Positions 17,181-23,440 of a stretch of DNA of 64,000 bases are shown in pieces. How positions within the stretch are numbered: the stretch's first letter is position 1; each line of letters opens with the position of its first letter. The notes beneath the pieces are model-generated. The model worked only from the letters and a program-made list of their open reading frames with translations. It did not search any database and was not told where the DNA came from. This stretch comes from Paraliobacillus zengyii (GTDB lineage Bacteria > Bacillota > Bacilli > Bacillales > Amphibacillaceae). Location: the NCBI RefSeq assembly GCF_003268595.1, contig NZ_CP029797.1, positions 2,873,501 to 2,937,500 of the forward strand, read 5' to 3'. The position numbers were made by a program, and so were the translations under genes.

Positions 17181-17891
17181 TTAAATTGCTTTTTCAATTT
17201 CTGCTTCTTCTTTTAATTGTTCAATTCGTTCCGTTAACTTTTCTTGAAGTTGCGAATTAGCGAGCTGTGCTTCGATTTGTTCACGCACTTGATTTAATTC
17301 AGGTACATCATCCGATTCACTTGCTACCTGCTCGTAATATGCTTCGATGTCTTCGTCAGATATTTCAACATCATCAAATTCCTGTTCTATATATGCTTCT
17401 TGTTGCAACTGGACTCTAGCTTGTTCCCGATACGACTCCATAGTATAGTCTAGGTTTGCTAGAGCTTCATTGAATTGTTCCTCTGAATCAAATTGGTCAA
17501 TTGACTCTTGAATATACGCATCAACTTCTTCATCAGAAACTTCAATCCCTTTTGAGACTGCATCTTGCATGAGAACTTCCTGACTAATTATTGCTTGTAA
17601 CGCTTGTTCTTTCACTAATTCAAGATCTTCGGTGTCGGCACCATTTTCAAATAACTGTGTCTTCACTTGGCTATAAATCATATTATATGTAGCGCCGTTT
17701 ATCTCTTCTCCGTTAACTGTACCAACAACTGTATCGTCTGCAACTTTTTCTTCGTCTGAAACAGTTACTTCTTCTTGTTCAGTCGTATCTGTTGATTCTT
17801 CGTTCGCCTCATCTGAATCTTCATTGTTACAGGCAACTAAGAACATAGAAAACAGAAGAAGCAACAATATAACCGTTAATTTATTCTTCAT
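17181..17891 (-). CDS. SurA N-terminal domain lipoprotein
   Basis: A 236-residue secreted lipoprotein: signal LLLLFSMFLVACNNEDS with lipobox Cys21, an acidic Glu/Asp/Thr linker to about residue 50, then a SurA_N/PrsA-type chaperone domain (GTVNGEEINGATYNMIYSQV; ISQEVLMQDAVSKGIEVSDE; YMESYREQARVQLQQ-like segment). Unlike PrsA it has no parvulin isomerase domain, because the helical C-terminus follows directly. It probably assists folding of exported proteins. The acidic linker would fit an organism adapted to salt. ATG start; convergent with the exporter gene. Confidence 0.85.
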   Translation of the reverse strand: MKNKLTVILLLLLFSMFLVACNNEDSDEANEESTDTTEQEEVTVSDEEKVADDTVVGTVNGEEINGATYNMIYSQVKTQLFENGADTEDLELVKEQALQAIISQEVLMQDAVSKGIEVSDEEVDAYIQESIDQFDSEEQFNEALANLDYTMESYREQARVQLQQEAYIEQEFDDVEISDEDIEAYYEQVASESDDVPELNQVREQIEAQLANSQLQEKLTERIEQLKEEAEIEKAI

Positions 17892-17981
17892 AGATAGATT
17901 TCACTCCATTTTCAATTAATACTTCCCTTCATATTCAACCATGTTTACGAAAGACATGCAAGCGATACGAAAAGTTATTCC

Positions 17982-18515
17982 TCATCCTAAAAATAGCGCT
18001 CCATAGACCAGCGATCCCAAAATCACAAAGGCTGGGTGTACATGTATTCTTTCCATTAAAACATAACTTATAATAGCTATCCCTAACATTTGCAAAAGAC
18101 CTGAATCCATATAAGACGTTTGAAAAAAGCTAAAGGCCATCACGCCTAGTAATATTGCAATCGTAGGCCGAATTAACATTGTCATATTTTTTACTTTTGG
18201 AGAATCTTTATGTTTCATTAAAAGACTTAATAAAGCAATCATTAAAATTAACGAAGGGGCGACTGTTGCAAATAAAGCAATGAACAGACCTAGAAAGCCA
18301 CCTTGTTCAAAACCAATAAAACCAGCCATTTTCGTTGCAATAGGACCAGGTAAAGCATTTGCCATCGCAAGCATTTCACTAAAATCAGTAACCGACATCC
18401 AATTGAAGCGATCAACCACTTCATTTTCTACTAGTGGAATGGAAGCAGGCCCTCCACCATAACCAACAATCCCAGGAATGAAAAAAGCAACAAATATTTC
18501 CCAATATGTTTTCAT
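17982..18515 (-). CDS. Chromate transporter subunit (second half, ChrA family)
   Basis: A 177-residue membrane protein forming one half of a split CHR-family chromate exporter. It has the CHR signature GIVGYGGGPASIPLVENEVV, then LPGPIATKMAGFIGFEQGG and about five membrane helices. Its start overlaps the stop of the first half by 4 bases, giving coupled translation. The pair corresponds to B. subtilis YwrB/YwrA (short-chain CHR3 pair). The substrate chromate is inferred from the family. Confidence 0.9.
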   Translation of the reverse strand: MKTYWEIFVAFFIPGIVGYGGGPASIPLVENEVVDRFNWMSVTDFSEMLAMANALPGPIATKMAGFIGFEQGGFLGLFIALFATVAPSLILMIALLSLLMKHKDSPKVKNMTMLIRPTIAILLGVMAFSFFQTSYMDSGLLQMLGIAIISYVLMERIHVHPAFVILGSLVYGALFLG

Positions 18516-19069
18516 GATTCACCCTCCTGTTGCTTTTTGGCTGTCGGTTTGACTAAAGCAAATACTAATAAACCCGTGATAAGTATACCAGGATGCAAAC
18601 CAATCCATTCAATTAGAATAAGAGAAGCAATTGCTAAAACAATGGTCAACTTCCATCCAAGCCCGTCGCCAGACTTTTTCAAAAAATCATATGTCAAAAC
18701 GGCTAACATCACACCAACAACTGGAACAACTGCTTGTGTCATACCATTAACCCATGCTTGATCACTAGCAGACGATAAAAATGTTAATAAAATAATCAAA
18801 ATTGCAATTGTTGGAACAATCGTCGCAAGTACTGCACTAATCATGCCCACTATGCCCGCTACACGATAACCTATATACCCTGCCATTTTTGTTGCGATAG
18901 GACCAGGTAATGAGTTACCTAATGCCAATACGTTCGCAAACTCTTCCTCATCCATCCATTTATATTTTCCAACTACTTCTTTTTGAACGAGCGGGATAGA
19001 AGAAGGTCCTCCACCATAGCCAAGCATCCCAACACGAAAAAAAGCTAAAATTAATTGCCAATTTTTCAT
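18512..19069 (-). CDS. Chromate transporter subunit (first half, ChrA family)
   Basis: A 185-residue paralogue of the downstream subunit, with RVGMLGYGGGPSSIPLVQ, NSLPGPIATKMAGYIGY and five predicted helices. Two half-size proteins together make the antiparallel CHR transporter. Start ATG at 19069 is chosen because GGAAGG lies 6 bases upstream; the longer frame to 19117 lacks a site. It diverges from the Lrp-type regulator, with 179 bases between the starts, which should contain the operator. Confidence 0.9.
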   Translation of the reverse strand: MKNWQLILAFFRVGMLGYGGGPSSIPLVQKEVVGKYKWMDEEEFANVLALGNSLPGPIATKMAGYIGYRVAGIVGMISAVLATIVPTIAILIILLTFLSSASDQAWVNGMTQAVVPVVGVMLAVLTYDFLKKSGDGLGWKLTIVLAIASLILIEWIGLHPGILITGLLVFALVKPTAKKQQEGES

Positions 19070-19248
19070 TATATACCTTCCCTTTCTTGATCGTAGTGTA
19101 AACAAAAAACAACACAAATAGTGTAAAAGTGTATTATTTGCGTTATAATAATAAGTAAATACAAATTAATTATACATTTGTTAAGCATAATTATCAATAT
19201 GATTAACAAACGTTATTTTAGGATTAATCAAAGATTGGAGCATTACTA

Positions 19249-19698
19249 ATGGAGCTAGATCAAACGGATAAAAAAATAGTCGAATTATTAATAGAAGATG
19301 GTAGATTGTCCTATACAGAAATCGGTAAAGTGTTGCAGTTATCCCGTGTAGCTGTAAGAGCACGTGTTCACCAGCTAATGGATGAAGGTGTTATTGAGAA
19401 GTTCACCTGTGTTGTAAATAGTGAGAAAACAGGTAAGAATGTTTCTGCTTTTTTTGAAGTTGACTGTGCACCAGCAAATTTAGTTGAGGTTGCAGAGAGT
19501 TTGGCAAACAATCCTGTAGTCGCAAGTTGCTATCAAATGACTGGACCTAGCACACTTCATATGCATGTATTAGTTAGTGATTTCACTCAATTGGAGAGCT
19601 TCATTAACGAGGAATTATATGCTTTAGAGGGGATTACACGTGTAGAAAGTCATATTCTGCTTCGTAGATTTAAAAGTAGAACTGGTTTAAAGCTATAG
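19249..19698 (+). CDS. Lrp/AsnC family regulator, probable regulator of the chromate pair
   Basis: A 149-residue feast/famine regulator: winged HTH at 1-60 (LDQTDKKIVELLIEDGRLSY, LQLSRVAVRARVHQLMDEGV) and an AsnC_trans_reg ligand domain. In B. subtilis the chromate genes ywrB-ywrA sit beside an Lrp-type gene, ywrC (chrS), so a role as local regulator is inferred from context. A TTGGAG-like site precedes the ATG. A weak hairpin (AAGAGG.TGG/CCA.CCTCTT) follows at about 19730. Confidence 0.85.
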   Translation: MELDQTDKKIVELLIEDGRLSYTEIGKVLQLSRVAVRARVHQLMDEGVIEKFTCVVNSEKTGKNVSAFFEVDCAPANLVEVAESLANNPVVASCYQMTGPSTLHMHVLVSDFTQLESFINEELYALEGITRVESHILLRRFKSRTGLKL

Positions 19699-19794
19699 GT
19701 ATGAATGGGTTTAAACGGCAAACAAAAAGAGGATGGATTAGATAACCAACCTCTTCATTGTTTGCTATATACTTATAGGTATGGTTGTACATTC

Positions 19795-19977
19795 TTATGA
19801 CAGTTTAGGTAAAACGCGTGTTTCTCTTGTCATCTCAGACTGACAAAGTGGACATTCAGGTTCCTTCTCAAAGGAATAAGCCTCGCGCATCCAACCTGGG
19901 CAATCTTCACTCGTGCAGGTCCAAACTTTTGTTTCTATTTCTTCAACCGGTTCCCTTTTATTATTATAATAAGCCAT
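19795..19977 (-). CDS. YdjO-type small Cys-pair protein
   Basis: A 60-residue protein with two Cys pairs (CTSEDCPGWMREAYSFEKEP, then CPLCQ), ending RETRVLPKLS. This is the pattern of the YdjO family of Bacillus, described as cold-inducible; a zinc ribbon is likely. GGGGATGTCAC precedes the ATG. It is a monocistronic small gene; function unproven. Confidence 0.85.
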   Translation of the reverse strand: MAYYNNKREPVEEIETKVWTCTSEDCPGWMREAYSFEKEPECPLCQSEMTRETRVLPKLS

Positions 19978-20074
19978 TGTGACATCCCCTTTCTTGGGTA
20001 TTACTATTCATTATACGCTTTTTTATTCAAAAAAACAAAAGTACTATTCCATCTTTCTCTAGATCATAAATCAC

Positions 20075-20087
20075 GTTTCCGAACATT
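20075..20087 (+). promoter_or_regulatory. Candidate PurR box upstream of guaD
   Basis: GTTTCCGAACATT matches the PurBox consensus AWWWCCGAACWWT at 12 of 13 positions, about 100 bases before guaD. A clear second, inverted box is not visible, so PurR control is only a suggestion. Confidence 0.4.
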
Positions 20088-20186
20088 ATTAACGTTAAGT
20101 TATGATAATATTCAGATATTGCTTTATTTTTGCTTTAGTTATTGCTAATATAATACTAGAAATATTTTTTAATGGAGGAACATTTT

Positions 20187-20660
20187 ATGGAAAACAATGA
20201 GAATTATATGCAAAAGGCTATTGAATTAGCCGTTAGCAATGTGAATAATAATGGCGGACCTTTCGGAGCGATTATCGTAGATCAAACAGGTACGGTTATC
20301 GGTACTGGTCAAAATCGTGTTACTGAAAATCATGATCCAACTGCACACGCAGAAGTGCAAGCAATCAGACAAGCATGTCAAAAGCTTGATACATTCCAAC
20401 TCGATAATTGTGTACTATATACAAGTTGTGAACCATGTCCGATGTGTCTCGGCGCGATCTATTGGGCTCGCATTAAGAAAGTTTACTATGCTGCGGATCA
20501 GCAACTTGCAGCTGCAGGTGGTTTTGATGATGCCTTCATATATGAGGAAATTGCAAAACCATATGAAAAGCGTAAAATTCCTTTCCAATTACTAGATATC
20601 GACGATAAAAATAAACCATTTGAGACATGGAAAAGCCTAGAAGTTAAAATGGAATATTAA
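20187..20660 (+). CDS. guaD: Guanine deaminase
   Basis: Zinc enzyme of the cytidine-deaminase fold that converts guanine to xanthine for purine salvage or nitrogen use. The 157-residue protein has the catalytic HAEVQAI motif and the second zinc motif SCEPCPMCLGAIYWARI; the C-terminus (FQLLDIDDKNKPFETWKSLE) matches GuaD of B. subtilis, which is domain-swapped. Start ATG at 20187 is 7 bases after GGAGGA; an upstream in-frame ATG overlaps that site. It ends at a terminator facing the VOC gene. Confidence 0.93.
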   Translation: MENNENYMQKAIELAVSNVNNNGGPFGAIIVDQTGTVIGTGQNRVTENHDPTAHAEVQAIRQACQKLDTFQLDNCVLYTSCEPCPMCLGAIYWARIKKVYYAADQQLAAAGGFDDAFIYEEIAKPYEKRKIPFQLLDIDDKNKPFETWKSLEVKMEY

Positions 20661-20668
20661 GAAAGTGA

Positions 20669-20693
20669 TAGACGAGCATTTTTTGCTCGTCTA
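20669..20693. terminator. Bidirectional terminator, guaD/VOC gene
   Basis: 10-bp stem TAGACGAGCA/TGCTCGTCTA with a T-rich loop, between convergent genes. Confidence 0.85.
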
Positions 20694-20704
20694 TTCTTAT
20701 GTTT

Positions 20705-21088
20705 TTATGCTTGATAAATCTCCAATGGCAATCCATCTGGATCACTAAAAAAAGTAAATTTTTTCTTTGTCAATTCATCTATTCGAATGGGCTCTGTTTC
20801 TACTCCTTGATCATTTAGGCGTGTTATCGTTTTTTCGATATCTTCTACTGTGAATGCAAGATGTCGTAGTCCTTGTGCTTCTGGATAACTAGGTCTATTT
20901 GGTGCATTTGGAAATGAGAATAATTCAATCACATAGGTAGAACCGATAGCGAGATCAAGCTTATAAGAATCTCTATCTGCTCTGTATGTTTCTTTGAGAA
21001 CATCCAGGCCTAATTTAGTTGTGTAAAAATCTTTTGAAATCTGATAATCCGAACAGATAATGGCAATATGATGAATGGCACGAAACAT
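20705..21088 (-). CDS. VOC family (glyoxalase-like) metalloprotein
   Basis: A 127-residue single-chain vicinal-oxygen-chelate protein with two beta-alpha-beta-beta-beta halves. Metal ligands are His7 in AIHHIAIICSDY, Glu in YVIELFSF, His75 in GLRHLAFTV and the last Glu in GLPLEIYQA. It resembles the YaeR/YwkD group, annotated as glyoxalase I-like but of unproven substrate. ATG start with GGGGGGATC upstream. Its upstream region holds the perfect cre site discussed at 21.23 kb. Confidence 0.85.
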   Translation of the reverse strand: MFRAIHHIAIICSDYQISKDFYTTKLGLDVLKETYRADRDSYKLDLAIGSTYVIELFSFPNAPNRPSYPEAQGLRHLAFTVEDIEKTITRLNDQGVETEPIRIDELTKKKFTFFSDPDGLPLEIYQA

Positions 21089-21223
21089 TTAAGATCCCCC
21101 CCTATTTTACTAGCTTAGATGATTTCATTAGAAATTCAAGTTCTATTCGGTCATTTTCATCTCAATTACAGTAATCGAATTAAAACAGGACTTTTGTAGG
21201 ATGGAATTCACCCTAAATTATTA

Positions 21224-21242
21224 TATAATGAAAACGGTTACA
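21224..21242 (+). promoter_or_regulatory. Perfect cre (CcpA) site overlapping a -10 element
   Basis: TGAAAACGGTTACA (21229-21242) fits the cre consensus TGWAANCGNTNWCA at all 14 positions. It overlaps TATAAT (21224-21229) on the plus strand. No convincing -35 is seen. On the minus strand TTGTAA followed 17 bases on by TAATTT is a weaker alternative promoter towards the VOC gene, so the direction is not fixed. Confidence 0.6.
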
Positions 21243-21373
21243 AATTAACTTTATATCTTTTATTTATGAAAAAGAATGATCATTTTTCATTCACATAATG
21301 AAGAAGATATATTATTTTTTTCAATTTAGATTGTCCCCCTTTGGCATCCAATTCGTTGGGTGCCTCTTTTTTT
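21236..21373 (+). ncRNA. Candidate small RNA or attenuated leader with C-rich motif
   Basis: The 340-base gap 21089-21427 has no gene but holds a strong plus-strand terminator (9-bp stem GGCATCCAA/TTGGGTGCC, loop TTCG, then TCTTTTTTT; 21343-21373). The VOC gene is on the other strand and guaD ends at its own terminator, so a short plus-strand transcript must stop here. It would carry TTGTCCCCCTTTGG, a C-rich single-stranded motif like those of RsaE/RoxS-type RNAs that pair with Shine-Dalgarno sequences. Alternatively it is an attenuator of the aldo/keto reductase gene 54 bases on. The 5' end is inferred. Confidence 0.45.
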
Positions 21374-21427
21374 ATTTAATTATGTTACGATATTATTAAT
21401 AACAAAATTTAACGATGAGGTGACAAA

Positions 21428-22354
21428 ATGAAATACAGAAGACTTGGTGAAACAGACTTAGACGTTTCCGTAATTGGACTAGGTACTTGGCAATTTGGAG
21501 GTGAATGGGGAAAAGACTTCACCCAAAAAGAAGTCGATGCAATTCTAGATAAGGCAAATGAAAAAGGCATCAACTTACTAGATACTGCGGAGTGCTATGG
21601 CGATCATTTATCTGAGGAATTTATTGGTAATTATCTTCATTCACATAACCGAGAAGATTGGATTCTCGCAACAAAATTTGGCCATCACTTCCACAATAAT
21701 TTTGAACGCACAAGACATTGGCAGGCTGATGACGTATTAAAACAGCTTGATCAATCATTAAAATCGCTCAAAACAGAGTACATTGATCTTTATCAAGCAC
21801 ATTCTTGTACAGATGAGGAATTTAAAAATGATGCTTTATGGACAATGTTAGATAAGCAAAAACAGGCAGGGAAAATACGCCATCTTGGTATTTCACTAAA
21901 ATCAAATAAAAATCCTTATCAAACGCAAGCTGCTCGTGAGGTTGGGGCAACATCTATCCAAGTTGTCTACAATTGCTTAGATCAAGCACCTGAAGAGGAA
22001 ATCTTTCCTATTGCTCAACAGAATAAGCTCGGCGTATTAGCTCGCGTACCACTTGCAAGTGGCTATCTGAGTGGCAAGTACAAACCAGGAGCTACCTTTG
22101 AAACTTCTGATGTTCGCTCACGTCATGATAAAGAAGAGACAGCAAAAAAATTAGCATTAGTAGAGGAAATTGCAAATTCAGAAGTTCCAAAAGATGTTCC
22201 TATGGCTACTTGGGCATTAGGATGGTGTCTCAAGCACACTGCTGTTACCACTGTTATTCCTGGCTGTAAAAACCCAGAACAAGTTACCAAAAATGCTGAA
22301 GCTGCCGATTTAGACATTGTATCGGATACACATCCACAACATCGAAGTAACTAA
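21428..22354 (+). CDS. Aldo/keto reductase
   Basis: NADPH-dependent oxidoreductase with the TIM-barrel AKR fold, 308 residues. Seen: start MKYRRLGETDLDVSVIGLGT, catalytic Asp/Tyr in LLDTAECYGDHLSEEFIG, Lys in WILATKFGHH, His in DLYQAHSCTDEE, and the cofactor-binding C-terminus TVIPGCKNPEQVTKNAEAAD. It is closest in pattern to the YghZ/IolS-like bacterial group; substrate unknown. The ATG follows GATGAGGTGACAAA. A hairpin at 22.6 kb may terminate it after the tandem array. Confidence 0.9.
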   Translation: MKYRRLGETDLDVSVIGLGTWQFGGEWGKDFTQKEVDAILDKANEKGINLLDTAECYGDHLSEEFIGNYLHSHNREDWILATKFGHHFHNNFERTRHWQADDVLKQLDQSLKSLKTEYIDLYQAHSCTDEEFKNDALWTMLDKQKQAGKIRHLGISLKSNKNPYQTQAAREVGATSIQVVYNCLDQAPEEEIFPIAQQNKLGVLARVPLASGYLSGKYKPGATFETSDVRSRHDKEETAKKLALVEEIANSEVPKDVPMATWALGWCLKHTAVTTVIPGCKNPEQVTKNAEAADLDIVSDTHPQHRSN

Positions 22355-22436
22355 TTAATTTTAGATTACGGTTCTTATCGCAATTAATGCATATTTGGGC
22401 ATAGCAGATACTTAGGCGTAATGATGCGAGTTATTA

Positions 22437-22600
22437 TTCCGGCGGTGCGGCGTGCTTTTCCGGCGATACACGCGGTATTCCGGCGGAGCGACCTGTTTTT
22501 CCGGCGGTACAAGCATTATTCCGGCGGAGTGACCTGTTTTTCCGGCGGTACAAGCGTTATTCCAGCGGAGTGACCTGTTTTTCCGGCGGTGCTCACATTA
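22437..22600. repeat. GC-rich tandem array, eight units of 21/20 bp
   Basis: Units start at 22437, 22458, 22478, 22499, 22519, 22540, 22560 and 22581, with lengths alternating 21, 20, 21, 20, 21, 20, 21, 20. All begin TTCCGGCG or TTCCAGCG. From unit 3 two types alternate, TTCCGGCGGAGYGACCTGTT and TTCCGGCGGTACAAGCRTTA, forming 41-bp doublets. The block is much richer in GC than its surroundings and has no open frame. Confidence 0.9.
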
Positions 22601-22607
22601 TTAGAAG

Positions 22608-22637
22608 AAGCAGTGTTCTCACCTGAGAACACTGCTT
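22608..22637 (+). terminator. Terminator hairpin beyond tandem array
   Basis: 13-bp stem AGCAGTGTTCTCA/TGAGAACACTGCT, followed on the plus strand by TTTTGTTTGTTTT. It could end aldo/keto reductase transcripts that pass the array. The minus-strand small gene stops just before it, but that side has no T run. Confidence 0.75.
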
Positions 22638-22646
22638 TTGTTTGTT

Positions 22647-22799
22647 TTAGCGATCATGCTTTGTCAAATCAACGGGGATTGTATTATTCTTGTTCGTATA
22701 CTTCATTAATTCCTCATTACTCGCTATTTCTTTTTCATTAGTTGTTGAGGCATAATGATCTTCATACTCTTCATCTATTTGTTTGTAACGTTTTCGCAT
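22647..22799 (-). CDS. Small hypothetical protein (50 aa)
   Basis: An open frame of 50 codons with an ideal GGAGGGAT site 5 bases before the ATG. Product MRKRYKQIDEEYEDHYASTT, ending TIPVDLTKHDR; it is very hydrophilic, with no Cys and no membrane segment. I recognise no family. The ribosome site and codon pattern favour a real gene over chance. It lies alone between the tandem array and the ppc upstream region. Confidence 0.6.
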   Translation of the reverse strand: MRKRYKQIDEEYEDHYASTTNEKEIASNEELMKYTNKNNTIPVDLTKHDR

Positions 22800-23007
22800 A
22801 ATATCCCTCCTTACACTATAGTGTATGTAGCGGTTGAATAATTCATGCTTTCAGGAACGCACATTCCTATTTAACAGCTTTTTTGCTTCTATCTCTTTTT
22901 ACCAACCACTATATTATATATTACATTTTCCCCAGGACATTTTCGGATTAAACATATTTAAACCGTCATTTAATCTTATTGTGCCAACCTTTTTTATTCA
23001 AATGCAC

Positions 23008-23104
23008 AAAAAAATACCTGCACTATATTATTGTACAAATCAAAATTCGAACAATAATATAGTACAGGCAAATACTTGCGAAGGGATGCAGCTAGCTTGC
23101 TACT
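23008..23104 (-). ncRNA. Candidate CcpA-repressed small RNA divergent from ppc
   Basis: A minus-strand promoter is followed by about 35 unpaired bases, then an intrinsic terminator: 18-base arms (23017-23034 and 23051-23068; one mismatch) with a 16-base loop, and seven T. The predicted RNA is about 95 nt and has no ribosome site or open frame. Its 5' part contains CATCCCTTCG (23079-23088), complementary to GAAGGGATG-like ribosome sites, as in C-rich Gram-positive regulatory RNAs. The rest of the gap 22800-23440 is AT rich; an open frame on the plus strand there lacks a ribosome site. Confidence 0.55.
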
Positions 23105-23109
23105 TCTTT

Positions 23110-23138
23110 ATCATACACAATAATGTAAACGCTATCAA
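23110..23138 (-). promoter_or_regulatory. Promoter with embedded perfect cre site
   Basis: Minus strand TTGATA (23133-23138), exactly 17 bases, TATGAT (23110-23115). TGTAAACGCTATCA (23124-23137, plus strand) matches cre at 14 of 14 positions and covers the -35 and spacer, so CcpA binding should block this promoter. Confidence 0.7.
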
Positions 23139-23322
23139 TAGTTTTTTTAAAAATTTACATATTATTTGAGTGAGTGACTTATAGTTTCAACTCCAATTTA
23201 TTTATAATCTTAATTTAAGATGATTTATTTGATTTTTTTCTTGTTTCATTCTACTATTAAGATAGATATGCTTTATGTAAGATAAAGTTACAAACTTTTC
23301 AGTTATTATATCTAAAAAAACA

Positions 23323-23331
23323 TGTTATGAT
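23323..23331 (+). promoter_or_regulatory. Extended -10 promoter of ppc
   Basis: TGTTATGAT is a TGn-extended -10 element, about 110 bases before ppc; the -35 region (TTATTA) is weak. The ppc leader in between shows no riboswitch that I recognise. Confidence 0.5.
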
Positions 23332-23440
23332 ATATCTATGTACCAATAAGAGAACCGTGTAACTACGAATCACACTATTTCTAAAAACAAATATGTGAAT
23401 ATTCTCAATTTTTATCAAATTTTCGAAAGGAAGTGAACAC

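Noticed and set aside
22437..22600. Possible CRISPR array
   Set aside because: Units of 20-21 bases follow each other without spacers, and no cas gene is present.
22834..23169. 111-codon open frame on the plus strand
   Set aside because: No ribosome site, odd Phe/Asn/Ile-rich product, and it runs through the hairpin and promoter of the candidate small RNA.
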